Assembly (NCBI GenBank): GCA_964030475.1 | Contig: CAXIPT010000001.1 | Span: forward strand, 13,498,800-13,562,799 | Reading direction: 5' to 3' | DNA length: 64,000 nucleotides | DNA from: Tethya wilhelma | Taxonomy: Eukaryota > Porifera > Demospongiae > Tethyida > Tethyidae | Shown: one piece after another, positions 37,000 to 48,876 of the stretch | How the letters are laid out: every line of letters starts with the position of its first letter | How positions within the stretch are numbered: position 1 is the first letter of the stretch | Position numbers and translations under genes: made by a program | The notes under the pieces: model-generated | Databases searched by the model: none | What the model saw: only the letters and a program-made list of their open reading frames with translations | Told to the model about the DNA's origin: nothing

Positions 37000-39284
37000 T
37001 TAAGTGATTTGACTTCGTTTCTTAAGCACCCAATCCAAAACGGCCGGACACAATAAGTTCATGTACACTGCCAAATGATGGAATGGCTTGGCAAGAATCA
37101 CCTCTCTCCTTCTGCTAGCAACTGCCTGGAGTATGGCGTTGGCAGCATCATGAGGGTCCATACCTTTGGCAGTGGTCTCATCCACCACACCGTGTTGAGT
37201 TCCATCTCCCGTGAGAGCATTGACCGAGAGCTGGGTGGCAATGTACCCAGGACTGATCATGGTCACAGAGATCCCTCTCGATGAGAACTCTACTCTCAGT
37301 GAGTCAAAGTAGCCTTGGAGAGCATGCTTGGAGGCAGAGTCTGTACAATAGATACACACAGGAATAATTATGTAAAACAGTAACAGACACAGAAGTTCCA
37401 GTATTGTGACATTGTATGCACAAAAATAGGATTTTTACTATCACTAATCAGATCTTGAGTAGTACAATAGGGTGGGGTTAGCCTTGAACCCAGGCCTTTC
37501 CATTTAATTTTTTTTTAAGAATCAAACTCGGCAGAACAAGGCTGGGAATGAGGCTAGGGTGTATTGCCCCCCATAGACCACTCCCTATACAGGCCTTTCC
37601 ACATGGCTCCAGCAATATGGCACAGGCCAGCCTAGCCATAATAATAATATCTGTTTCATTCATGTGCTAATCACAAATTATGCCTTGTAAAATTTAAACT
37701 AAGAATGCATTATTGAAAAGCTAAAAGCACAAGTCAGCCGTCTGCTACTGTAATTACTTCAATAACAATTACGTGCAAGCTGCTCTTTCCACTCTACTGT
37801 CTCTTCACTATGCAATCATGTGCTGCACTAATGAGAAACAGGGACACACGGACACACAGAGCTTTGATACAATTACCACAGTCCACTGCCAGGACAAATT
37901 ACTCTCAGACAAGACTCTTGTCGGCATCATCACAGCACACCATTTCACACACACACATCACATGGGGCAATACCGAAATGTCACATGAAAATCAAATACT
38001 GAGACTACCCAGCATGGCCGGTGTAATCTCGTAAGGGAATGGGTGAATTGTGAAAGAGAACTGCTTACAAGAAGAGCGATAAGGGATTCCCATCTTCCCC
38101 TGAAGGCTACTGATGACCACCACCTGACCACCTCCGTGTTCCAGCATGGAGGGAAGAATACCTGAGTGGGGAAATCAAGATGGTCGATGCAATAGCTCAC
38201 ATCAAGTGCACTATGGGTACTAAATACTCCGTCAACTATTTCTTTTGAACAAGTTAATGATTCATGGTGCTTCCTTTTGGGAAAAGGCTCAGGCTCTCCC
38301 CTGATGTGCTCCACATGTACATAAGAAAGAGATTTTGGGAACAAGGCTATAAGGTCTTCTCCTTTCACAAACTGGTGAACTTTGGTGAAGCTATTAATCA
38401 CTGTGAACAGGGAGTGTCCAAGATTCAAACCAAGACAAATAGTGTGTGCATGTGCATGTGTATGTGTGTCAATAACCTTTTGTGATAGTAATTGTTCCAA
38501 AGAAGTTGACTTCCATGACCTTTCTGTCGACACTGATATCTGTATCCAGTACGGCACTCCGCATGCTCACTCCAGCATTGTTGACAAGTATGTCAACTCG
38601 TCCAAACATTTGGATCGCTTCTCGACATTTGGCAGTAAGAGACGAAGGGTCAGAAAGGTCAATTTGAAGAATCTTAGGTGAGTGCCAGTCTGGCGCTGAA
38701 GAAGACTGGAAAACAAATTGTTTAAGTGAAGTTTAACGTCCTACAAAACAGTAAACTACAAAAGTTTCAAACAACAAACCTTATGTACGTGTTTGTTATC
38801 GAGTTGAAACTTTATCCTTTCCAATTCCTGGACATTACGTGATGCTAAAATGACCTTTGCACCTGATGAGTGGAATACACGTGCCAGAGCTGCATATATA
38901 TAGACAAGAGGAAACAACACATCAGTATGCTCAAGTGTACACTGTTTCATTGTAAGTACAATTATCTTTATGTGATGAATATAGGCAGACCCTCACAACT
39001 ATGAGCCTCAGCATACACTTATGATACAGTGTATAAAGAAGCTATGATAGGCTACAAAGTTAAATCTTCCACTTGCCTTCTCCCAGTCCTGAGCTAGCTC
39101 CAGTAATGAGAACAACCTTGCCTCTTAGTCTGGACAGTTGTTTCCTTGCCCTCCACCGCCTCCATGCCTGGTAGACGCATGCTGCAAGGCCCAGGATTAG
39201 CAGAGCTTTACCAACACTTCGGTTAGACCACAGTGCCCTCACTGCTTGTAGCTGAGAGAGGGCCACATCCATCTCTTGCAGCAT
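37000..39284 (-). CDS. DHRS7B: SDR-family dehydrogenase, DHRS7B-like
   Basis: Exons 39077-39284, 38780-38889, 38477-38705, 38069-38161 and 37000-37340. An N-terminal membrane segment (GKALLILGLAACVYQAW) precedes the Rossmann fold: GKVVLITGASSGLGEA (cofactor-binding TGxxxGxG), DLSDPSSL, VDILVNNAGVSM and the catalytic YSASK, formed by splicing across exons 4 and 5 after VVISSLQGKMGIPYRSS. The serine of the catalytic triad is in VVISS. DHRS7B is a membrane SDR of ER/peroxisomes linked to ether-lipid synthesis. Exon 1 ends AAG followed by GCAAGT, so intron 1 uses a GC-AG splice pair. It is divergent to a SOCS gene 330 bp away. Confidence 0.88.
37478..37556. mobile_element. Fold-back element of the TAGCCTCG family, degenerate
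   Basis: Starts TTAGCCTTGAACCCAGGCCT and ends CTGGGAATGAGGCTA, 79 bp, in the last intron of DHRS7B. The flanks (GGGTGGGG and GGGTGTAT) agree only partly, so the target duplication is decayed. Confidence 0.55.
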
Positions 39285-39613
39285 CGAGAGAAGTTGCTCT
39301 AATTAAACGACGAAAGTGCAGAGTGCATGAAAAATTTCAAGAAGATTTTTCTAAATAATGATCAGTGTCTTCTAAGCGAACTTTGTTGGTGAGTCCTGTG
39401 TGTGCACCCCTAGCTAATAGAATGATATCGTGTTGCTAGTAATTTACAACTTATCTTCTCATTTTTTATGTATCAAATTTCAGATTTCAGCATGTCCCTT
39501 TTCTGAACTATAAAGCTTAGACTCTCAATCACCATTCACTTCAAAAGTACAACCCTGAGTCTGTTGGATAAAGACCTACTACTCAACACAATCTAGACTG
39601 TCCATAATTTCTG

Positions 39614-40255
39614 ATGTACGTTATTGTTCCTCTCATGTCCTCAGCTCCAACTGGTGGGCGTGTTTCTTCTCTGGTGTCCCGCCCCCTTCCTCGTATCAGT
39701 CTCTCTGACATTCTCCGTCGCCTCAAGATGTGTGGATGGTACTGGGGCGATCTGTCCAGTCAGCAGGCCAACGACATCCTCAAGTCGGCTCAAAATGGCT
39801 CCTTCATTGTACGTGACAGCAACGACGCCTGCCATCTCTTTACGCTCTCTCTGAAGGCTAACAATCTCGTGATCAGTGTACGAGTGGCGTTCAGTCGGGG
39901 CCAGTTTAAATTAGACTCCTGTCACCAAGAGGACTGTCCTGCATTTGAATCAGTCGTAGACCTTATAGATTATTACTTAGAGGATCAGAGTAACAAGTTC
40001 TATGTGACTGTTCCGGAGGTGGGTGAGTTCCCTGTTAGTCTGAAGCACCCCATATGGAAGGAAGTGCCCACTCTTCAACATCTGTGTCGCAAGAGCATAG
40101 TGCAGTGTTGTAGAACTTCTCAGAGACTCCAACTCTTACCGTTACCTCAGCATCTAATACGATATTTGTCAGAGTTTGCAGCTAAAGACACTAGCAATGG
40201 TCCTGTCAATAACAACAGCACTACCACCCTGTCCGAATCTGACAGTGACACGTAA
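39614..40255 (+). CDS. SOCS-family protein (SH2 plus SOCS box), gene 1
   Basis: Single coding exon, 213 residues; MSSAPTGGRV at 39635 is an alternative start. The SH2 domain begins MCGWYWGDLSSQQANDIL and contains the phosphotyrosine-binding arginine in GSFIVRDS; RGQFKLDS and SVVDLIDYYL follow. The SOCS box is TLQHLCRKSIVQ, then LPLPQHLIRYL, which recruits Elongin B/C and Cullin-5. The GWYWG opening suggests the SOCS6/7 group, without an N-terminal extension. A splice acceptor-like TCCTCAG at 39644 could join an unseen upstream exon. Such proteins dampen tyrosine-kinase and JAK-STAT signalling. Confidence 0.85.
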   Translation: MYVIVPLMSSAPTGGRVSSLVSRPLPRISLSDILRRLKMCGWYWGDLSSQQANDILKSAQNGSFIVRDSNDACHLFTLSLKANNLVISVRVAFSRGQFKLDSCHQEDCPAFESVVDLIDYYLEDQSNKFYVTVPEVGEFPVSLKHPIWKEVPTLQHLCRKSIVQCCRTSQRLQLLPLPQHLIRYLSEFAAKDTSNGPVNNNSTTTLSESDSDT

Positions 40256-41302
40256 CGTAGTGTGTGTGCTATATTTTGTGTACTAGTGTTGCCACTTTAT
40301 CTGTTACTTGTATGTTTTTGTCAATACTTTTGCTTATCACTAATTATGGTAGCAATTTTTGCACAATGGTCTATAATTATTATGGACAATTGCTGAAATT
40401 AGTGATACTGTATGGAATCTATTAGAGTGCTTTTCAGTGACTAGACTAAACTCCCATTAACAATACACAGTGCCTCTTGGTGAATGGGAGCTCACACAAG
40501 TAATCCATTGAAGGTGTCTAATGGGTACTGTAATGTGTCACTGAGTGGGAACAACTTTCATGGGCACTTTGTCTGGAGTGTTCTGCATGTAGGTGGGTAC
40601 CCTTATAGGGGTGCATGTACACTGGAACTATACATGTGCTACATGTTCACTCCCTAATATTCCCTCATGTATGCAGCTGGTGTATGTACCATGGACAGTA
40701 CACATGACATGACTTTATCTCTAGCTACTAGTCTCATTGGCTACAGACTTTCCTTTTGCACTATATAATATACTGTTGTGGTAGCCATGCATGCATGCAG
40801 GGGTGGAGTTTCATCCCTTTGAAGTTGGCACAGGCGCCACTAGTGGACAGTTCTACACCCTACCTAACTGACCTATACAGAAATTGCCATTGGTAACAAT
40901 CTAATCAGTATTGTAGATATCATGCATGGCTGGGACCTCAGGCACTATAGAGGTCATCTCATGTCCATACAACCATCTCTATTCTGTTTTTGTAGCGTTT
41001 TTGTACAACATGCATTTGTGAGTGGTATATAATATGTTACTTGTATAGTGAATCCTATATAGCTTCTCTGGCCAGGTCACATTACATGCAGGCCAACATC
41101 AGATATAACATGCCAGCCTGTTCTAATGATGGCCGGTACGTGACCGTAATAGGGAAGCACTGGAGTAAGTGGAACACACCTCAATTAGACTTGTGTAACT
41201 AATTTGTTAGCCCATGATCCTGCTTTCAACAGAGTGTGTGCATTCTATATCCATATCCCATACTCTTATAATCATGTGCATGAATACAGTGAATGACCCG
41301 TG

Positions 41303-41350
<48 letters not shown>

Positions 41351-42106
41351 GCATGATGCATGTGGGTACGTTCATTATTGGGATATAATTATATCAGCAA
41401 GGGCAGTGTACTTTGAATGTAATTGTAAAAACATACACAAAGAAATTAGCATCAGCTACTAAAATTCATAAGGTGTTATACATACAAGCCTATTGTCAAT
41501 GTAGTAGTGCCTTTAATGTCTTTGAAATTTTGTCCACCATCACCAGAGGATGAGCCTTTGAACAATAACAAGATTGTTTATGAGAAGCTCAACGAATAAA
41601 CTATTTCTGTTCAGCCAGTTTTCAGTTGCAATTCAATATACAGGAATGGATACCACTGTCAATCTGTCTACTATTGGCCTGTATATGTGTTGCCAGTACT
41701 GTAACTCCAGCACATGAATATGATTATAAGCAACATGCATGCATGATGCTGAGTTCGAACACCTGCTGGTCACGACTTGCTGATATACATAGATTTGATA
41801 ATGTTGTTCTGTATATCTTATGTCAATGGGCTTTGGTTTACTGGTTTACCAATCATGGTCTAAGTACACACAGGGTTGTGTTTCATGTGCAACAATGTGT
41901 GGCCTTGTTTACACAATACAGCTCAACAACAAACTCTCAAGTAAAAAAAAATATATCTGAAGCTATGAGTTGGAATGAAATGTGATAAACCCATGCAGTG
42001 CAATACACAATGCTATTATTATTGTAGTTGTACGGCAACATCATCAAGGGCTGTATCGTACAAGTATTCACATATTCGATCGCTATAAATATGTCCAATA
42101 ACCATG

Positions 42107-42149
<43 letters not shown>

Positions 42150-43979
42150 ACACATGCCTTGGTCAGATTACGTACATGCTAAACAAATTATCAATATTAT
42201 TAATGGTAGATAATTTTTTGTGTGTTTATTGTATGTATGTTTATGTGATTATTACTTGATTACATCTAATGTATACTGCATGTGCTAACATACTAAGCTA
42301 ATTACCTTGTGGCATGGAACACTACCATAATTGAATAGTGTTTAGCGGTTTTTCATTTTTAGCAGCCAACATGCTCCCTCTTCGAATATTTGATTAGTTC
42401 TGTGGTCCAGGACTACACAATATGCAACAGTTACTCGATTTAGAAACAAGGTAATATCCTTTATTATGTCCACCTACCACAGATGCAGAATCCCCATAGG
42501 CCATGTACCTCGATCACAGACCACCCAGCATGAATCCCCAGTGAGCTATAGCCAGCAGGACCTCAATGACCACTTTTTACTGTAAACATGTGTCAGACAG
42601 CTGCAAGCATTTAGTCTACATTGTTGATATGGTGCACCTCACAAAGAAGAGATAATATAGTGCAAGTGGATGTGTGTATTATCTTGGTCTAGCCACCCTG
42701 CTAAGATAGTTAAGCTCCATTAGCTTATCAATGTCAAATCAGTAACTGCTCGGTTTGAATCAGCTGGGGAGAATTCCGATTCCACATAGGCACATGTACT
42801 ATTAAAAAGCGAGCCATAATAGTATGCAATACAGTATGTGTATTGTGTATGTGCACATGTTTTTTAATTTAACCCTCACAGCTAGTTGCATGCCTACCTA
42901 GCAACAGATCACCTTGTGTACACAGTTTGGGGTGAAGCCTCTCACTAAAAAGTTTAGACTCAATCAAATGTGGCATGTTTATCGCATTCATAAACCTGTC
43001 AGTCAACTACGTACACACTTGATACACGCAACACCTTGTACAGGTGGGAGTTAAGTAGATAGATGCACTGCTTTCAAATGAACAGCGTACTTGGAAAGTG
43101 CGATATGGCTTGACTATGTGTTTTTGGCTGGTGGCTCTGAAAGGCTCTCAGTCAGGAATGCAATCTATCAGCTGACTCTACAAATTGCCTTTGATTGTTT
43201 AAGTGCCCTGTTAGGCATGGTGTGGCAACAACACTTTTGTTCCAATCCACCCTTGACTGTTAGCATGTGTAGTAGGCTTGCTGCACGCTATTGTAACCTA
43301 AACCCCACACACTGAATCAGCTGGCAGAAAACAATACAGCAATTACTGCATTACATCTATACATCTATACCCTTTTTGCTTCTACTGAGTTGGCAGTGTG
43401 TTGTGAGTAGGATGAACAAAATATGTGCAGACCTTTCATAATTGCACAATCTAAGGGTAAATCCCTAGGTAAAACCCTCATCTAAAACATTGCAGTAGTA
43501 CTTCAAGGTTTCACAGTGAAATTTAAATGGTTAACATTTTGTGGTTATTCACAATGTGTTTGACAGATGATGGGATACACACACACAAACTGCACTGGAC
43601 ACACACATACATACACATATATATACAAACATACAACAGCAATACTAGTAGAGTACAGATGAATGAACTGAAGTTGGAAGGTTATAAAACATAGCAATAA
43701 ACTGGACATAAAATAATTTCGGTGGTAATGAGTTTATTTGTGATGCTGATCATGTGCCACAATAATCTGTTGGGAAGGAAATATACGCTTTTGACAATTT
43801 AAAAACCACTATGAAATGAATTAATCTAGCACGCATTCAGTAAACATACTAAATATGCTTGAATACATAATACACAAAAGATACAGAGACACGGACTATA
43901 ATAATACGAGGCAAAAACATCCAAATACTAGAAATAATACACACATTTATTTTTTCCACACAAACCTAGTAACGTGAAC
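40256..43979. other. 3.7-kb gene-free stretch between two SOCS genes
   Basis: No convincing coding region. It holds a (GT)n run at about 41303-41347, a (CA)n run at about 42105-42146, CATGCATGCATG-type runs and AT-rich sequence. Open frames here (for example 41626-41985) lack homology and codon character. It may hold 3' UTRs or regulatory DNA. Confidence 0.6.
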
Positions 43980-44666
43980 CTAGTTGTCATCATCGCTGGG
44001 CACGGGATCATTGCCTGTGTCAAGTTGAAGTGAGTTCCGTGAACCTGAACTTCGTGAGTCTTCACTTTGTGTCATTGAATCTTCATTACTGTCTTCTTCA
44101 AAGACAGGAAACAAATGTTCATCATAGAGGGGATTATTCAGCATGTAAGAGTCTAATAAACGTTTAGGCAAGTTTAATTTTTGAATTTTGTCCTTCGTTA
44201 CGTAGCTGTGTATTGCATCTCTGCACAAGAATTGCAGGGAGTGCATCTGACGAAATCTTGAAATGGGCTTAGTCAGGTACAAGTGAACGTCTTGGTGTTG
44301 ACTGTGTCCTGTTAACACGCACACAGGTTGCTTTTGTACGACGGAGCAATTGTAACAGAAAGAAACAAGGTCCATGACTGTCCTAAATAGAGGTAGGCCG
44401 GGGTCTTGAAGTGACAGCGTGAAATAACCCTTGGCATAGTCTATACGGACAGATCCAAACTTATTAGTAATTTTGAAAGTTATTGTAAACAAGTCCGACT
44501 TGGAGCTTGAATCGGAAGAATCTCGTACTAGAAAAGCCCCGTTTGGCTCATCACGTAGAAGTCGCTCAGCTTCATCCACTGTGATGTTACCATAATACCA
44601 GCCAACAGATGGCAGGGCTAAGATGGTCTCTAGAAGGCCACAACGCTCAGACTTGCAGCAAGTCAT
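43980..44666 (-). CDS. SOCS-family protein (SH2 plus SOCS box), gene 2
   Basis: The exon begins directly after a CAG acceptor with ATG ACT TGC TGC. The SH2 domain is VGWYYGNITVDEAERLLRDE with the binding arginine in GAFLVRDSSD; GSVRIDYAKGYFTL and LFRTVMDLVSF follow. The SOCS box is HSLQFLCRDAIHSYV, then LNLPKRLLDSYM. The PISRFRQMHSLQ approach to the SOCS box favours the SOCS6/7 group. The tail is acidic and serine-rich (EDSMTQSEDSRSSGSRNS). The frame stays open upstream to an ATG at 44723, so an unspliced start is possible. A candidate 5' exon at 45104-45262 (MGVTVAYLKQQASPSNPLCH, ending at a GTGAGT donor) would splice in frame and add 53 residues including a hydrophobic segment. Confidence 0.85.
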   Translation of the reverse strand: MTCCKSERCGLLETILALPSVGWYYGNITVDEAERLLRDEPNGAFLVRDSSDSSSKSDLFTITFKITNKFGSVRIDYAKGYFTLSLQDPGLPLFRTVMDLVSFCYNCSVVQKQPVCVLTGHSQHQDVHLYLTKPISRFRQMHSLQFLCRDAIHSYVTKDKIQKLNLPKRLLDSYMLNNPLYDEHLFPVFEEDSNEDSMTQSEDSRSSGSRNSLQLDTGNDPVPSDDDN

Positions 44667-45552
44667 CTGTGCAAAAGGAAATTCAAGAGAAGCCAAGTGG
44701 TGTTTTATAGTTATGCGTTGCATCCATACAAATTTACGGTGGGACACTTGACTCAAAGTTTCAAATTTATCAACGGCATATGGTAATTCGTTTGCTAAAT
44801 GCTATTTCAAAGTGAAACTACTAGCAAAAAGGGACAAGTTCCCTTTGATCAATTTACTACGACCGAGGCTGCAAAATTCTAACGCTACAAACACAACGCG
44901 TAAAATAAATAAATGCAAAGTCCCCGCAACTCGTGAACAACCATTTATTTCCCTGCAGATCTCTAGCGCTTCTCTACAACAGACATGTACTAGATAGACA
45001 CATCCAAGAGACAAGAAAACGTTGCATCACATGCTTGCACAACTCTACAGTTTATTCACCCCAATATTCTACTTTTATACCGCACACGCTCAAAGCAACT
45101 CACCTCTGATAACCCTTCTACAAAGTTTTCAGCGGTAGACAACAGCACTGTAGAGATACAGAAAGCTACCCAGATGACTATCAGCTGGACGTCAGCTGCA
45201 AGATGGCAAAGAGGGTTGCTTGGTGATGCTTGTTGCTTTAAATAGGCCACGGTCACACCCACGCAGCACCAGCTGGCACATACTAATTAACCTAGTTAAT
45301 TAGCTTAGAACGTCTATCTTTGACGTCAACAGCAGAAAAATTCCAATGGGTTTGCGCAACAAATATATAAAATCTGCAAGAGCAGCAAATTTCTGAGCAT
45401 GCATGCAAGAACAAGCCTACCCACTTTCCCAACCAAACTTTTGCATATTGATGGATTCAGTGCATGCTAGCATGGCAAGAATTGATTGCCTGTAAACCAA
45501 TGAATTTCTACATAATATTCAATCATGAATATTTAGAGCAGTAAACACAATA
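44667..45552. other. SOCS gene 2 upstream region
   Basis: Contains the candidate 5' exon at 45104-45262 described under SOCS gene 2. The rest shows no gene. It also holds the 3' flank of ATPAF2, which reads toward it. Confidence 0.5.
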
Positions 45553-46502
45553 CTAGCTAGAAGCACTGCTTGCAAATTGTTTGAGCAATAAAGAAGCTGC
45601 TAATCTTGCTTGCAAGTCAGCCTCCTCCACATCATGTTGCCATTCAACTGTGCCCCACTTCTCAATCTGTAAAAATGAACAAAAATTTGATTCAGACAGT
45701 ATCCATTGCTGTCAAGACAGAGAGACACCAAGGAGCAAGGGGAGGTAACCTTTAGTTCAAAAAGCCATGAATGAAATATGTGGCTCAATGAATAAGGCCA
45801 TTAGCAAACCAAGGTGGTCAAACAACAAACATGAATGTGAGTAGAGGCATTCCCAAACCTCCTAAAGCTTGCCCCAATCTAAACATTTCACACTAGTGGA
45901 AACACACATTAAATTTGAGGATCAACAGCTGGCACCTGAGCAGCAATGGCCCTGCATATAGCTATGCCTGATACTACTTGCAGAGGACATGTACTCTGTA
46001 CAGACTAAATGTCATACACAGAATGTATAGACAGACTGAATCAGTGATTATTTACATAATCTGTCTCGCCAGCTTATACAGGTGCACACATCAGTATACA
46101 CTAGACACACAATAATAACATACACACACCGTCATGCATTTATTACGTTCATCCTTATACAAAGCAGTAAACACATTTAGTATACAATGTAAAACTAATG
46201 CATTTGGTGTGCACACAGACCTGATATCGGACCTCGAGTCTTGACAGGTCACAGGCAGTAAGGGGGTCAACCTGGTCCTCAAAGAGAGCACAGCTCAAAA
46301 TGAGGGATTTGCATGACTCTGTACAGTACGCCAATCCTGTATGAGAAAGTTGTAAAGGAAGCTTTTGTCAAAAGGCTTTACGCACACAAACACACATAGC
46401 CATCAAAGCATTCGCTCACTGTTGCTGACTGTAATATTTGGTGTTGTTGTTGTCGAAACACTGTTTCTTCAACACTCGCCAATTGTTTGGTAAAAGTCTA
46501 CG

Positions 46503-46561
<59 letters not shown>

Positions 46562-48492
46562 GATAGTTCACTACCTGTTGCTTCCATAAGCACATCACAA
46601 TACATACGCACACACACAGAGATGCTGTGATAAATACATGGGTCATTGTTTTGCTCAATGAAGCTTGTTTAAAAATCCCTGTTTACTGGTGCCTGCCTGC
46701 CAACTGGTAATGCACTGGTGTGGTAGTTAATGGAGTTGGAATCTGAGAGTAGATTGTCCATCTACATCAGTACCACAAGCTGTAGGCACCTCTTATTGTG
46801 TTGTAGACATCAATACCTTACACTGTGCCACAGCAAGTTATAGTTATAGCATGGGTCTCTGTGCTGTATTGGCCCACCCTGGGCCAATACAGCACTGGGC
46901 CCATGCTATAACTGACTTATTGTATATCACTGTTAATGAATAGATAAACTATACAAACAGCATACCCAACTAGAGTACAGTACTTGTAAGGCTTTCTGTA
47001 TGTGAGAATACAGGTACCTCTGTCTCCTAGGAGATATACAATAAGCATTAATGTGCTGCCTACAATATTATTAATATGCATAGAGTATAAGGGAAAGCAC
47101 CATATATTGTACTCAGTAATTGCAATGCAAAAAGATGCTTGACAACGCTATTGTAGACACTTTACACCCCAAAGAAATTCCTTAATGAGTCTATTAAAAT
47201 CATTGTTTGAACTCTTCACAATAAATCAAATCGGCCCTTTGTTATCTAATGACATGCCTACAGTGCGTACTACAAAGTACCCACTAATGTACACTCAGAG
47301 CATATGTGTTGATTACCGGCAAAGCTCCAGCTGTCCATTTGTGTCAAGTACTGATGGAGTTTATTGAGGGACTGTAAGGGTGGTGTGACTGGAGGCAGGA
47401 AAGACGTGCTGTAGGACAGTTCCACTCCAAACCTGAGGGTAGGGATAGGTAGTACAGAGTGTGTTGCCACATCAGCAAAGTCCACTTGTGCTATATATGC
47501 CAATGGATGGCTGTAGTACAACACAGCATACATCAGCAAGGTGTGCATAGCAACATAATGTATTTGAATTTCAAATGGGACATGCTTCCTGCATGTAAGT
47601 GCACACTCAGAGGTCAAAACAGATTACATACAACGTTTCTATGATCTTTACACATTGTGCACACACAATGTAATGGCTAGCCAAAACTGTACTCTGCATA
47701 ATTCGTATATTTACAATGTGGTGTGTATGTCTTTTCATACACAGTATACACACAATACAATGAACTGCACGTGTCTTACTTTTCATTAAACCAATTAACG
47801 AGAGGGTCCCACTCTTTATTTTGCATCAAAACAAGGTCCTCTGGTTCTGTCACTCTGAAGCTACACACACACACAACCAACAGATGGTCAACTAGAGAAT
47901 CAATAAGTAGTGAATTAGTCATCACCATAAAGTGTCTGAAGTGAGATATTGCAGTAGGGACTTCACACCACTCTCTCTGGGTGTCTTATGTGGGTCGTCA
48001 ATGAGTGTGTTACACAATGCCGTGAGGTGCATTAGAGAGGGCTGTACAAAGTTCTCTTGGGCATTCCACTCTTGTGCTACTGCCAGTGCCAGTGGCTCAC
48101 TGGGCACTTTGAACAATTGCCGGTGAGGGGTGCGCAGGCTGCGATGATCCAGGTGGATTCCATACCAACCATCATCGGTTTTGAATACCGATACCTTCTT
48201 GTAGAAACGTTTGCGCTCTGAAGAGAACATACACAATCATAAGTTTACATACAGAGAGTGCATTATTCATGCAGTTATACAGACAAATATAGCAATGCAC
48301 AGATATGAACATATATATACCTCATGGCAACAAAAAACTTTTATTGCTATAACTAATTACTTATCTACGTTTATTCTGCTTTTTTTGTTTTATCTCACCC
48401 CAATTTCTGGACACCAGTCCCATGCATCTCACTGAATACGGGAGAACTTTTAACCTTCCCAGGCCAAGAGAGAAGCCAATCTTCAATGCCAT
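45553..48492 (-). CDS. ATPAF2: ATP synthase F1 assembly chaperone ATP12
   Basis: Six exons: 48399-48492, 47936-48217, 47780-47860, 47317-47432, 46221-46336 and 45553-45666, all with consistent phases. The first exon, MALKIGFSLGLGRLKVLPYS, is a basic, amphipathic mitochondrial presequence and is followed by RKRFYKKVSVF. Family blocks are GIHLDHRSLRTPHRQLFKVP, LALAVAQEWNAQ, MHLTALCNTLIDDPH, LQYLTSDTLCFRVTEPEDL, NKEWDPLVNWF, EKFGVELSYS and the last exon IEKWGTVEWQHDVEEADLQA. ATP12 binds free F1 alpha subunits in the matrix before they join beta. The introns are long, several hundred bp to 1.1 kb, unlike the rest of the window. Confidence 0.92.
46505..46559. repeat. (CA)n microsatellite in an ATPAF2 intron
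   Basis: A pure CA run of about 55 bp in the minus-strand gene's intron between exons 46221-46336 and 47317-47432. Last-exon introns of this gene show no further repeats of this size. Confidence 0.9.
46842..46913. repeat. 72-bp perfect-ended hairpin
   Basis: AGTTATAGCATGGG at the left pairs with CCCATGCTATAACT at the right, and TGCTGTATTGGCCC pairs with GGGCCAATACAGCA around a loop of a few bases. It lies in the same ATPAF2 intron as the (CA)n run. It does not carry the TAGCCTCG ends of the main fold-back family. Confidence 0.8.
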
Positions 48493-48876
48493 GGCTCATG
48501 CGCATGCAACGAGCCACTGCAGGTGCACTCCTATTAGAACATGTGCAACTATGGATGCTGCTACTGCATGGTATGACACAAAAATGCTTTGCAAAACATC
48601 ATGAAAAAGCCACACCGAATTATTACAAAAGTTGAAAAGAAACTAGAATTATAAATATAGTCTAACTTTAACAAACTAACACAGAAATATAATTAATTAT
48701 TACAATAATGCAATAATATAATAATTCCACAAAAACAATACAGCCAAGCTATATTATTGTAGCTATACATGTATATTTTAATAGCAACACAAAACACATC
48801 CGATACATAGACTAACACAGTAACAACAGCTGACACAACACAAGACAGGTACGCACGTATACAGTATACATTAAAG

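Noticed and set aside
41626..41985. 119-residue open frame with a hydrophobic segment in the gene-free stretch
   Set aside because: No family features, atypical composition, and no splice or start context; one such frame is expected by chance in 3.7 kb.
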